From: VGRW01 sp041498295
GTDB taxonomy: Bacteria > Myxococcota_A > UBA9160 > SZUA-336
Length of the DNA: 21,041 nt
Assembly (NCBI GenBank): GCA_041498295.1
Contig: JBGQIB010000073.1
Coordinates: 1 to 21,041, forward strand
Direction of reading: 5' to 3'
In this document: piece by piece, positions 1-8,736 of the stretch
Numbering within the stretch: position 1 is the stretch's first letter
Layout of the letters: each line of letters opens with the position of its first letter
Notes under the pieces: model-generated
What the model was told of the DNA's origin: nothing
Databases searched by the model: none
What the model saw: the letters and a program-made list of their open reading frames with translations, nothing else
Position numbers and translations under genes: made by a program

Positions 1-606
1 CGAGTCGATGCCACCCGAGAGCGGCGGATGTGCGAGCACCGCGACGCCGCCGGCGGCGTGCACGAGCTCGATCGCGTCGCGCGCCGACAGCTCTGCGTTG
101 GGCTCGTACGCGGGTCGGCCGCGCCGCAGCCAGCGCGTGAACGCTTCGTCGACGTCGCGCACGGCGCCGAGGTCCACCAGCGCGCGCGCGACGTGCGGCC
201 GGCCGAGCGCGCCGCCCGCCGCGTGACGCGAGACCGCGTCGATCGAGATCGCGATCCCGTTCGCCTGCAGGTGCGCGACGATGCGTGCGCCGCGGCCCAC
301 GCGCGAAGCGCGCAGCTCGACGAGCCGAGCGCGCAGCGGCGCGTGCTCGAAGTCGAGGCCGAGGCCGAGCACGTGCATCGCGCGCGTGCCGTTCGCTTCG
401 TTCACCGAGAGCTCGATGCCCGCGAGCACCTCGATGCCGCAGCGCTCGCCCTCGGCGCGCGCCTCCGCGATCCCCTCGACCGTATCGTGGTCGGTGAGCG
501 CGAAGCCAGTGACTCGGTTCGCTAGCGCGCGGCGCACGAGCTCGGTCGGAGTCAGGCTCCCGTCCGATACGCAAGTGTGTGTATGGAAGTCGAAGCGCTC
601 GCTCAT
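1..606 (-). CDS. PHP-domain phosphoesterase (RNase AM/TrpH-like), 3' part beyond window
   Basis: Reading right to left from an ATG at 606, an open frame runs 202 codons to the window edge without a stop, so the C-terminus is missing. The PHP (polymerase and histidinol phosphatase) metal-binding motifs are all visible: His8-Thr-His10 followed by Asp15, the DHD triplet at residues 39-41, the GIE motif around 63-65, and a LAHP motif at 190-194. The order and spacing match the TrpH/YciV group, whose characterised members include RNase AM, a 5'-3' exoribonuclease acting on short RNAs; relatives act on 3',5'-bisphosphonucleotides. A metal-dependent phosphoesterase is secure, but the exact substrate is inferred. 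It lies 8 bases after the stop of the nucleoside hydrolase and is probably the last visible gene of that operon. The ribosome binding site is weak. Confidence 0.88.
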   Translation of the reverse strand, partial: MSERFDFHTHTCVSDGSLTPTELVRRALANRVTGFALTDHDTVEGIAEARAEGERCGIEVLAGIELSVNEANGTRAMHVLGLGLDFEHAPLRARLVELRASRVGRGARIVAHLQANGIAISIDAVSRHAAGGALGRPHVARALVDLGAVRDVDEAFTRWLRRGRPAYEPNAELSARDAIELVHAAGGVAVLAHPPLSGGIDS

Positions 607-614
607 GGCGGCGT

Positions 615-1535
615 CTAGCTCTGCGCCCAGCGCGTGACGCGTTCGAGGAAGAGCCCCGTGACGTCGCCCGCGCGCACGTCCACGGCGTACTCGACCGCGC
701 TCGCCGACGCGTCGCCGCGCGCGCGGATTCGGCCGCGCTCCACGCCCTCGCGATCGCAGACCTCGAGCGCGCGTTTCGAGAACGCGAACAGCTCGGGCGC
801 CAGCGCGGCCGCGACGGCGCTGGGGTCGTGCAAGACCGCGCGCGACGCGCCCGCGAGGCTCTGCTGGGCGTCGCAGAGCCCGCGAAGAACGGCCTCCAAC
901 ATGCGACCGCGCGGGGTCTCGCCGAAGTCGTGGGCGCGCAGTAGCGCGGCGTCGAGCGCGACGCGCGTCGTGACTTCGAGCCCGACGATGCGCAGTCGCA
1001 CGCCCGACGCGAGCAGAAGCCGCAGCGCGCGCGGGTCCGCGTACGCGTTGTACTCCGCCTTCGCGGTCACGTTGCCCGCTCCGAGCGTGCCGCCCATCCA
1101 GATCACCTCGGCGTCCGCGAACAGATTCGGGTCCTCGACCGCGAGCGTCGCGACGTTCGTGAGCGGGCCGAGCGCGATCACGCTCTCCACGCGGCGTGAC
1201 ACCAAGCTGTGTCGCAGGACGTCGCGCGCGGGCGCGAGGCTCGCATCGGCGACCTCGGGCAGCGGCGCCCCGCGCCGGCCGTCCTTGCCATGAAAGTGCG
1301 CGGCGTCGATCGGCGTCAGCGCGAGCGGTGCGAACGCGCCGATCCCCACGGGCACGTCGGCGGCGGCGAGCGCGCACATGCGTCGCGCGTTGGCGGTCAC
1401 GATCGGCAGTGCGGCGTTGCCGGCGACCGTCGTGATTCCCTCGATCGAGAGCTCGGGCGACGCGAAGGCGAGCGCCAGCGCGAGTAAGTCATCGAGCCCG
1501 GGGTCCGTATCGATGTGTACGCGCCGCGCGTTCAC
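615..1535 (-). CDS. Inosine/uridine-preferring nucleoside hydrolase family protein
   Basis: This 306-residue protein should cleave the N-glycosidic bond of (ribo)nucleosides to free base and ribose in the cytoplasm. The N-terminus carries the family signature DTDPGLDD at residues 9-16, whose aspartates bind calcium and activate water. A GPLTNVA segment, an EYNAYADP segment (the Glu/Asn substrate-binding region) and a LHDPSAV segment, with the His-Asp pair near the active site, follow in family order. The length is normal (about 300-320). The frame stays open well upstream, but I choose the GTG at 1535: it is just before the conserved signature, and it overlaps the upstream lipoprotein's stop as GTGA. 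That coupling, and the PHP gene 8 bases downstream, suggest one operon. A pairing with a PHP nuclease/phosphatase would fit nucleotide salvage, but that is inference. Confidence 0.9.
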   Translation of the reverse strand: MNARRVHIDTDPGLDDLLALALAFASPELSIEGITTVAGNAALPIVTANARRMCALAAADVPVGIGAFAPLALTPIDAAHFHGKDGRRGAPLPEVADASLAPARDVLRHSLVSRRVESVIALGPLTNVATLAVEDPNLFADAEVIWMGGTLGAGNVTAKAEYNAYADPRALRLLLASGVRLRIVGLEVTTRVALDAALLRAHDFGETPRGRMLEAVLRGLCDAQQSLAGASRAVLHDPSAVAAALAPELFAFSKRALEVCDREGVERGRIRARGDASASAVEYAVDVRAGDVTGLFLERVTRWAQS

Positions 1536-2410
1536 GGCGGCGTCTCGTCGCCCAAGCCTTCGAGCTTGTTCTCGAGGATCAGCCGGCGCTGGCGCTGGTA
1601 CTCCGCTTCGGTGATCCCGCCGCCCGCGCGCGCGGCGTCGATCTTGTCGAGCGCGCGCGTCTGTGCGTCGGAGAGACCCGGGGGACGCGCCAGCTTCTCC
1701 GCCGTCGCGCCCGCTTCCTTGTCGGGCGGGAGCTCCAACAACACGGTGCGCTTCTTCGCCTTGCCGTCGCGGCCCACCAGGCTCACCGGGCGGCGAAATA
1801 TCTCGTCGCGCCAAGCGACCGCGACGCCGCGCGTTCCCAGCTTCGTGATCGACTCACTCGGCTGCAGCACGAAGGCCGGCGCCAGGAGCGGGAGCTCCGC
1901 TGGGATCTCGTACTCCGAGAAGCTGACCTTCGCGCCCTCCTTCTCGAGCGCGTCCTCGACGCTCATGAACTCGATCTGCATCGAGTCGCCCTCGAGGTGC
2001 AGGCGGAACGACGTGACTCGATTGTCGCTGAAGATGCCGAGGCGCCGGTCCTCGGGAAACGCGGCCGCGGCGACCTCGTCGTTCGGCGTCGCCTGCGCGA
2101 GCGCCTCCGCGATGCCCCCGGCCAGGTCGTACACGAACGCCGAGCGGATCGCCGGCTGGCGCTTCCCATCCTTCCCCTCGAATGTCACGTTCGCGAGGAT
2201 GTGCGCGATGCGCACGTCCGCGATCGTCGCGGGCTGCTGGAAGCCACGCGGAACAACGACCCCACTTTTCTCGCGGTGTTGCAGCTCGACGCGCACCGAG
2301 GGCTTGTCCTTCTGGAACACGGGGGTGCGCACCAGCTTCGGGCCGCAGCCCGCTAGTAATACGGCGGCGAGCGCCGCGCACGCGACGCCGAGCGGTGTCG
2401 TTCGTCCCAT
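1532..2410 (-). CDS. Predicted lipoprotein with C-terminal SHOCT-like segment
   Basis: A 292-residue protein with a lipoprotein signal peptide: a basic start, a hydrophobic Ala/Leu stretch and a Leu-Ala-Gly-Cys lipobox with Cys22 as the lipidation site. No Asp follows the Cys, so the outer membrane is the likely destination in a Gram-negative cell. The central 200 residues contain no domain I recognise. The tail (about residues 257-283, LDKIDAARAGGGITEAEYQ...) resembles the SHOCT module: a short helix, a Gly-rich turn, then an ITEAEYQ-type helix, found at the ends of many unrelated proteins and thought to mediate oligomerisation. It starts 3 bases after the gpsA stop, and its own stop overlaps the start of the nucleoside hydrolase. 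The function is unknown. Confidence 0.85.
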   Translation of the reverse strand: MGRTTPLGVACAALAAVLLAGCGPKLVRTPVFQKDKPSVRVELQHREKSGVVVPRGFQQPATIADVRIAHILANVTFEGKDGKRQPAIRSAFVYDLAGGIAEALAQATPNDEVAAAAFPEDRRLGIFSDNRVTSFRLHLEGDSMQIEFMSVEDALEKEGAKVSFSEYEIPAELPLLAPAFVLQPSESITKLGTRGVAVAWRDEIFRRPVSLVGRDGKAKKRTVLLELPPDKEAGATAEKLARPPGLSDAQTRALDKIDAARAGGGITEAEYQRQRRLILENKLEGLGDETPP

Positions 2411-2413
2411 CCG

Positions 2414-3433
2414 CTACTCGGTCTCGCTCTTGAGTTGGCGCGAGCGCAGCTCGACCGCGGCCTCGAAGGGATCCTTGCCCTCGAACAATGTCAGATACAC
2501 GCCGGTGGTGATCGGCATGTCGACGCCGAGCTTCTGCGCGAGCTCGTAGGCGGACTTCGCGGTGCGCACGCCCTCCGCGACCTGCGTCAGCCCGGCGAGC
2601 ACCTCGGCGACCTTCTTGCCGCGGCCGATCTCGAGCCCGACGCGCCGATTGCGCGACAGGTCGCCGGTGCAGGTGAGCACCAGATCGCCGACGCCGGCCA
2701 GACCGAGGAAGGTCACCGGGTTCGCGCCCATGGCGACACCGAGCCGCGTCATCTCGGCGAGCCCGCGCGTGATCAGCGCCGCGCGCGAGTTCAAGCCCTG
2801 CTCCATCCCGTCGGCCACGCCAATCGCGATCGCGATGACGTTCTTCAACGCGCCGCCGAGCTCGACGCCAATCACGTCCGAGTTCGTGTAGCAGCGAAAC
2901 AGCGGAGAGGAAATCAGCGCCTGCGCGGCGACGGCGTAGTTCTCGTTGCTGGCCGCGAGCGCGACCGCGGTCGGGCGCCGCTCCGCGATCTCGCGCGCGA
3001 AGCTCGGCCCCGACAGGAAACAGAGCCGGTCATGTAACCGAGCGGGCAGGATCTCCATGAGCACTTCGGAGCAGAGCTTCCCGGTGCCGAGCTCGATGCC
3101 CTTCGACGCGGAGACCACGAGCGCATCCGGTCGCAAGAGCGACTTCGCCCGCTCCCAGACCTCGCGCACCGCGTGGCTCGGCACGACGGAGACGACCAGC
3201 TCTTTGTCGCTGAGCGCGCGCTCGAGCGAGGAAGTCGCGCGCACCGACTCGGGCAGCGCGAAGTCCGTGAGATAGCGCGGGTTGCGGCGCTGCTTCGCGA
3301 TCGCGTCGGCGACGTGCGCATCGCGCGCCCACAGGTCGACGGAGAAGCCGCGCTCCGCGAGCAAGATCGCGAGGCACGTACCGAAGCTGCCCGCGCCGAG
3401 CACCGCGCAGCGGACCGGATTCTCCGCACTCAT
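2414..3433 (-). CDS. gpsA: NAD(P)+-dependent glycerol-3-phosphate dehydrogenase
   Basis: This enzyme reduces dihydroxyacetone phosphate to sn-glycerol-3-phosphate, the backbone for phospholipid synthesis, in the cytoplasm. From the chosen start it is 339 residues, the usual size. Visible motifs are the Rossmann loop GAGSFG at 13-18, the SASKGIE region near 108-114, LSGPSFA at 140-146, the GGALKNV motif with the catalytic Lys197, and the GLAGVGDLVLTCTGDLSRNRRVG block near 244-266. The start is uncertain: the ATG at 3433 gives 12 residues before the glycine loop, as in known GpsA, while an in-frame ATG at 3445 adds four residues and has a weak GAAG box 5 bases upstream. It is the first gene of the leftward operon and is divergent from nuoA. 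A TATGCT at 3446-3441 could be a -10 element, but no convincing -35 goes with it. Confidence 0.96.
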   Translation of the reverse strand: MSAENPVRCAVLGAGSFGTCLAILLAERGFSVDLWARDAHVADAIAKQRRNPRYLTDFALPESVRATSSLERALSDKELVVSVVPSHAVREVWERAKSLLRPDALVVSASKGIELGTGKLCSEVLMEILPARLHDRLCFLSGPSFAREIAERRPTAVALAASNENYAVAAQALISSPLFRCYTNSDVIGVELGGALKNVIAIAIGVADGMEQGLNSRAALITRGLAEMTRLGVAMGANPVTFLGLAGVGDLVLTCTGDLSRNRRVGLEIGRGKKVAEVLAGLTQVAEGVRTAKSAYELAQKLGVDMPITTGVYLTLFEGKDPFEAAVELRSRQLKSETE

Positions 3434-3460
3434 TGCGCGAAGCATAGCGTCTTCGCGCGG

Positions 3461-3489
3461 TTGACAGCGCAGAAGGTGCCTTCTACGCT
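3461..3489 (+). promoter_or_regulatory. Probable sigma70-type promoter of the nuo operon
   Basis: A perfect TTGACA -35 hexamer at 3461-3466 is followed by a 17-base spacer and TACGCT at 3484-3489, which keeps the three most conserved -10 positions (T1, A2, T6). Transcription would begin near 3496, leaving a leader of about 43 bases before the nuoA ATG. A perfect -35 is notable in sequence this GC-rich, and it sits in the only gap upstream of the operon. Confidence 0.6.
3471..3484. promoter_or_regulatory. 14-bp palindrome in promoter spacer, candidate operator
   Basis: AGAAGG-tg-CCTTCT is an exact inverted repeat (6-bp arms, 2-base centre). It lies between the proposed -35 and -10 hexamers of the nuo promoter and touches the first base of the -10. 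A protein bound here would block RNA polymerase and could also affect the divergent gpsA promoter. I do not recognise the regulator. Confidence 0.35.
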
Positions 3490-3538
3490 TGGCCCGCCTT
3501 TTTCGAGGAAATACGGGCACTTTGGGGTGAGGGCGCCG

Positions 3539-3892
3539 ATGGGAGAGTACTGGGGTCTCGGACTCTTCACCCTGCTCGGCTCCGGCGCGGTGCTCACCTT
3601 CCTCGTGCTCACGACGCTGCTCGGACCGAAGCTCGTCTTCGCCGAGAAGCAGGAGCCGTTCGAGTGCGGGGAACACCAATTGGCGTCACCCAACCAGCGG
3701 TTCAGTATCAAGTTCTACATGGTCGCGGTGTCGTTCATCATCTTCGACGTCGAGGTGGTGTTCCTCTTCCCGTGGGCCGTCGTGTTCAAGGATTTCGGCT
3801 GGTACGGACTCGCCGTCATGACTCCCTTCCTCGCGGTGCTCTGCGTCGGTCTCGCGTACGAGTGGCTGCGGGGCGGACTCGAGTGGGAGTAG
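3539..3892 (+). CDS. nuoA: NADH-quinone oxidoreductase subunit A (NuoA)
   Basis: A small membrane subunit of respiratory complex I, 117 residues, near the quinone entry site at the junction of the membrane and peripheral arms. Three hydrophobic helices are visible. The matrix-side loop between helices 1 and 2 contains the conserved KQEPFECG segment with its Cys and acidic residues, followed by RFSIKFYMVAVSFIIFDVEVVFLFPWA, the most conserved stretch of the family. The ATG at 3539 is supported by an AGGG box at 3530-3533; an in-frame GTG at 3527 is less likely. It is the first gene of the operon. Normally nuoB, nuoC and nuoD follow it, but here nuoE begins 4 bases after the stop. Confidence 0.96.
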   Translation: MGEYWGLGLFTLLGSGAVLTFLVLTTLLGPKLVFAEKQEPFECGEHQLASPNQRFSIKFYMVAVSFIIFDVEVVFLFPWAVVFKDFGWYGLAVMTPFLAVLCVGLAYEWLRGGLEWE

Positions 3893-3896
3893 CGGC

Positions 3897-4358
3897 TTGA
3901 GGCCCGACACGCGCGCGCAAATCGAAGCGCTCTTCGAGCGCTATCCCGCGAAGCGCGGCGCGCTCCTGCCCGCGATCTATCTCGCGCAAGCAGAGAAGGG
4001 CTACGTCGACGCGGACACGACGCGCGAGCTCGCGAAGCTATTCGAGCTCCAGCCCGTCGAGGTTTACGAGGTCCTGTCGTTCTACAACATGTTTTACACG
4101 GAGCCGCAGGGCCGGCATCACGTGTACGTGTGCACCAACGTGCCGTGCAGCTTGCGCGGCTCGCGCTCATTGCTTCGCGGTCTCGAGGCGTATCTTGGCG
4201 TGCACGCGGGAGAGACGACGAAGGACGGGCGCATCACGCTCGGCCACGAGGAGTGTCTCGGGTCGTGCGGCACAGCGCCGGTGCTGCGCATCGACGGCGC
4301 CCACCACGAGAACATCGAGTTCGCGGACGCGCGGCGCATCGTCGACGCGCTGGAGTAG
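3897..4358 (+). CDS. nuoE: NADH-quinone oxidoreductase subunit E (NuoE, 2Fe-2S)
   Basis: A peripheral N-module subunit of complex I, 153 residues. It carries the off-pathway 2Fe-2S cluster N1a beside the FMN of NuoF. A helical N-terminal half is followed by a thioredoxin-like ferredoxin fold whose four ligands are visible as Cys79-x4-Cys84 and Cys120-x3-Cys124. The start is TTG at 3897: no closer ATG or GTG is in frame, a GGGAG box lies at 3885-3889 with good spacing, and the first residues match the family's N-terminal helix. The length is normal, and there is no sign of fusion to missing subunits. It starts 4 bases after nuoA and ends 3 bases before nuoF. Confidence 0.96.
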   Translation: MRPDTRAQIEALFERYPAKRGALLPAIYLAQAEKGYVDADTTRELAKLFELQPVEVYEVLSFYNMFYTEPQGRHHVYVCTNVPCSLRGSRSLLRGLEAYLGVHAGETTKDGRITLGHEECLGSCGTAPVLRIDGAHHENIEFADARRIVDALE

Positions 4359-4361
4359 ACG

Positions 4362-5654
<1,293 letters not shown>

Positions 5655-5657
5655 GTC

Positions 5658-7079
5658 ATGCCGAAACTCACCATCGATGGACGCGAGTTCCAAGTCGCCG
5701 ACGGGCGCACGATCCTGCAGGCGATCGACGACCTGGGCTTGCTCATGGCCGGCGTCGACATCCCGCACTACTGCTGGCACCCGAAGCTCTCGATCGACGG
5801 CTCGTGCCGACTCTGTCAGGTCGAGGTCGAGGGCATCCCCAAGCTCCAGATCGCGTGCAACACGCCAGTCACCGACGGCATGAAGGTGCACACCAACAGC
5901 GAGCGCGTGACGAAGGCGCGCCGCGGCGTGATGGAGCTGCTGCTGATCAATCACCCGCTCGACTGTCCGATCTGCGATCAGGCGGGTGAGTGCAAGCTGC
6001 AGGACTACGCGTTCGACTACGGCGTCTCGGGCGCGCGCACGAAGGAGCCGCGCCGGCCCGCGAAGAAGTCGGTCGATCTCGGCCCGACGATCATCTTCGA
6101 TCAGGAGCGCTGCATCCTATGCCGCCGCTGCGTGCGCTTCTGCCGCGAAGTGCCGAAGACCGGCGAGCTCGGCGTGTTCGGCCGCGGCGACGAGTCACTC
6201 CTCGAGACCTTCCCGGGCACGCCGCTCGACAACCCGTACTCGATGAACGTCGCCGACATCTGCCCGGTCGGCGCGCTCACCACGCGCGATTTCCGCTTCA
6301 AGATCCGCGTCTGGTTCCTGGACGACGTCGAGAGCGTCTGCAACCAGTGCGCGCGCGGCTGCAACATTTCGGTGTCGCGCTCGAACAACAAGATCTACCG
6401 CTTCGTGCCGCGCCGGAACGACGCGGTGAACGAGACTTGGATGTGCGACCACGGCCGGATGTCCTTCAAGCTGAACGCACAGGGCCGGCTCGCGCACGCG
6501 CGCGTCGACGGCAAGCCGAGCTCCGCGGTCGCCGCGGCGGAGCGCGCGGGCGAGCTCGCGCGCCAGATACGCGCTACGGGCGGGCGCGTCGTCGGCGTCG
6601 CGTCGCCGTTCGCGTCGAACGAGGAGCTCGAGTCGTTCCGCGATTTCCTCGCCGAGATCGGCGCGGGCACGGCGCGCTTCGCGGTGCCGCGCGGCGAGTC
6701 CGACGAGATCCTGATCGAGGCCGAGAAGGCGCCGAACGCGAACGGCTGCCGCGCGCTCGGGATGACCGAGACGAATGACTCAGTGGGCCACGCGGACCTC
6801 GCGATCGTGCTCGGCCACACCACGCACGCGGCAGCGTTCGCCGACGTGCGGCGCGTGGTGCTGATCGACTCACACGAGTCCGCCCTCTCGGCGCGCGCCG
6901 ACGTCGTGATTCCCGCGCGCACGTTCCTCGAGAAGTCCGGCCACTTCACCAACGCCGACGGGATCGTGCAGCGCTTCGATCCGGTCGTGGAGCCTGCGTT
7001 CGAGGCGCTCTCGGACGGCGAAGCGCTGGACGAGATCCGCAAGGCGCTCGCGAGCGCGCCGGCGCGAGAGCTCGCCTAG
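5658..7079 (+). CDS. nuoG: NADH-quinone oxidoreductase subunit G (NuoG), short form
   Basis: An iron-sulfur subunit that carries electrons away from NuoF. Ligand sets in order: 2Fe-2S N1b at Cys39, Cys50, Cys53, Cys67; 4Fe-4S N5 with His99, Cys103, Cys106, Cys112; 4Fe-4S N4 at Cys152, Cys155, Cys158 and Cys202; and the extra cluster N7 at Cys228, Cys231, Cys235, Cys263, found only in some bacterial NuoG. After that, only about 190 residues remain of the molybdopterin-oxidoreductase-like domain, which is several hundred residues in E. coli or Thermus NuoG. The protein is 473 residues against roughly 780-910 there. Short NuoG forms exist (mitochondrial NDUFS1 is about 700), so this is probably a lineage trait rather than a break; the frame is clean and runs straight into nuoH. 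Confidence 0.95.
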   Translation: MPKLTIDGREFQVADGRTILQAIDDLGLLMAGVDIPHYCWHPKLSIDGSCRLCQVEVEGIPKLQIACNTPVTDGMKVHTNSERVTKARRGVMELLLINHPLDCPICDQAGECKLQDYAFDYGVSGARTKEPRRPAKKSVDLGPTIIFDQERCILCRRCVRFCREVPKTGELGVFGRGDESLLETFPGTPLDNPYSMNVADICPVGALTTRDFRFKIRVWFLDDVESVCNQCARGCNISVSRSNNKIYRFVPRRNDAVNETWMCDHGRMSFKLNAQGRLAHARVDGKPSSAVAAAERAGELARQIRATGGRVVGVASPFASNEELESFRDFLAEIGAGTARFAVPRGESDEILIEAEKAPNANGCRALGMTETNDSVGHADLAIVLGHTTHAAAFADVRRVVLIDSHESALSARADVVIPARTFLEKSGHFTNADGIVQRFDPVVEPAFEALSDGEALDEIRKALASAPARELA

Positions 7080-8239
7080 TGGCGACGTCCACCGTCTTCG
7101 TCGCGCTGTTCATCTTCGCGGTCATCCTGCTGGTGTTCGCGCCGGTCATGACTTGGGTCGAGCGCAAGCAGAGCGCGCTCATGCAGGACCGCATCGGCGC
7201 CAATCGCGCCGAGATCTTCGGCTTCAAGGCGCTCGGCCTGATCCACCCGCTGGCCGACGTGATCAAGATGATCACCAAAGAAGATACGATACCGACGGGC
7301 GCGCATCGCTTCATTCACTTGATCAGCCCGTTCATCGCGGTGACTCCCGCGGTGATCAGCTTCGCCGTGATTCCGTTCGGCGGCAGCTACGAGATGTGGG
7401 ACGCGAAGTTCTCGCTCGTCGTCGCGGACCTCGACTACGGCGTCCTGTATCTGTTCGCGATCGGCTCGATCGCCACTTACGGCTCGATGCTCGCCGGCTG
7501 GGCGGGCAACAACAACTTCGGAATGCTCGGCTCGATCCGCGTCTCGGCGCAGATGATCTCGTACGAGGTCGCGATCGGGGTGACGGTAATCGGCCTGTTC
7601 ATGATCTTCGGCACGCTCAAGCTCTCCGAGATGGGCGTGCTGCAGCAGCAGACGTTCCGTGTCTTCGGCTTCATGCAGTATCTCGGCTGGGTCGCGCCGG
7701 GAACGAAGTGGATCGACTGGATCACGCTCCCGATGTGGGGAATCGTGCTACAGCCGCTGCCTTTCTTCATGTTCATGACCGCGCTCATGGCGGAGAACAA
7801 GCGCGCGCCGTTCGATACGCCCGAAGGTGAGTCGGAAATCGTCGCCGGTTACTTCATCGAGTACAGCGGCATGAAGTTCGGGCTGTACATGATGGGCGAG
7901 TGGATCGAGGTGGTCGTGATCTCGGGCCTGCTCGCCGCGATGTTTCTCGGCGGTTGGTCACTGCCCTGGCTGCCCGAGAAGGATCTGATCGCGTTCCTGT
8001 CGAAGCCGTTCGGCGCGAACATCGCCAACTTGATGGCGATGCTGCTCGCCGTGCACGTATTCTTCGGCAAGGTCATCGTGCTGATCTTCTTCCAGATGCT
8101 CGTGCGCTGGAGCATGCCGCGCTTCCGCTACGACCAGGTGATGAATCTCGGCTGGAAGATCCTCTTGCCGCTCTCGCTCGCGAACATCGTGCTCACCGCG
8201 CTCGGGATCTTGATCGTGCAGGAGGTCACGCGCGCATGA
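7079..8239 (+). CDS. nuoH: NADH-quinone oxidoreductase subunit H (NuoH)
   Basis: A membrane subunit of complex I that forms much of the quinone channel with NuoB and NuoD. It is 386 residues with about eight to nine hydrophobic helices. Conserved segments are the VERKQSALMQDRIGANRAE loop (27-45), the RAPFDTPEGESEIVAGYFIEYSGMKFG loop (242-268) with its row of Glu residues, and the FFGKV/WSMPRFRYDQVM end region. It is about 60 residues longer than the E. coli protein (325). Part of the extra length is a 30-35 residue insertion near 187-225, just before the conserved Glu-rich loop. The GTG start at 7079 shares its G with the nuoG stop (TAGTG), with a GAGAG box at 7066-7070. nuoI, which normally follows, is absent; nuoJ follows instead. 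Confidence 0.96.
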   Translation: MATSTVFVALFIFAVILLVFAPVMTWVERKQSALMQDRIGANRAEIFGFKALGLIHPLADVIKMITKEDTIPTGAHRFIHLISPFIAVTPAVISFAVIPFGGSYEMWDAKFSLVVADLDYGVLYLFAIGSIATYGSMLAGWAGNNNFGMLGSIRVSAQMISYEVAIGVTVIGLFMIFGTLKLSEMGVLQQQTFRVFGFMQYLGWVAPGTKWIDWITLPMWGIVLQPLPFFMFMTALMAENKRAPFDTPEGESEIVAGYFIEYSGMKFGLYMMGEWIEVVVISGLLAAMFLGGWSLPWLPEKDLIAFLSKPFGANIANLMAMLLAVHVFFGKVIVLIFFQMLVRWSMPRFRYDQVMNLGWKILLPLSLANIVLTALGILIVQEVTRA

Positions 8240-8736
8240 AGACGGCGCTGTTCTGGATCTTCTCGGTCGCGGCGCTCGGCGGCGCGGTCGGAGTGGTCGG
8301 GAACGTGCGCAACCCGATCAACTCGGCGTTGAATCTGGTCGTGTCGATGCTCGCGCTCGCCGGGCTCTACGTCCTGCTCGAAGCGCAGTTCGTCGGACTG
8401 ATTCAGGTGATGGTGTACGCGGGCGCGATCGTCGTGCTCTTCCTGTTCGTGATCATGCTCCTCAACCTGCGCGGGAGCGGCACGTCGGGCGCGGAGGTAC
8501 AGCCGCTCGTGAAGATCGCCGGCACCGCGCTCGTGGCGTTCTCGGGGCTGTTTCTCGTGCGCGTGCTCGCGAGCGGGCGCGCGCCCTGGCCCGACGTCGA
8601 TCCGAGTTACGGCACGACGCGCGCGATCGGCGAGGCGCTCTACACCGACTACGTGCTCGCCGTGCAGCTCGCTGGAGTGCTGCTGCTCGCGGGAATTCTC
8701 GCGGCGGTCGTGCTCGCGAAGAAGAGAATCGACTGA
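8236..8736 (+). CDS. nuoJ: NADH-quinone oxidoreductase subunit J (NuoJ)
   Basis: A 166-residue membrane subunit of complex I with five hydrophobic helices, part of the connection between the quinone site and the antiporter-like subunits. The conserved third helix, with its VMVYAGAIVVLFLFVIMLLNL sequence, is clear, including the residues that form the pi-bulge in known structures. The start ATG at 8236 overlaps the nuoH stop as ATGA. It is served by an excellent AGGAGGT ribosome binding site at 8220-8226, the strongest in the operon. The last bases overlap the nuoK start as TGATG. The acidic loop after helix 4 (WPDVDPSYG) is ordinary for the family. Confidence 0.95.
   Translation: MKTALFWIFSVAALGGAVGVVGNVRNPINSALNLVVSMLALAGLYVLLEAQFVGLIQVMVYAGAIVVLFLFVIMLLNLRGSGTSGAEVQPLVKIAGTALVAFSGLFLVRVLASGRAPWPDVDPSYGTTRAIGEALYTDYVLAVQLAGVLLLAGILAAVVLAKKRID

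Noticed and set aside
1536..1814. 93-codon upstream extension of the nucleoside hydrolase frame on the minus strand
   Set aside because: It lies out of frame inside the lipoprotein gene, has Arg/Gly-rich composition typical of a shadow frame, and the family signature begins right after the GTG at 1535.
3893..3896. Hidden or fused remnants of nuoB, nuoC or nuoD between nuoA and nuoE
   Set aside because: Only 4 bases separate the genes, both are of normal length, and no CxxE/NuoB or NuoD motif occurs in any frame nearby.
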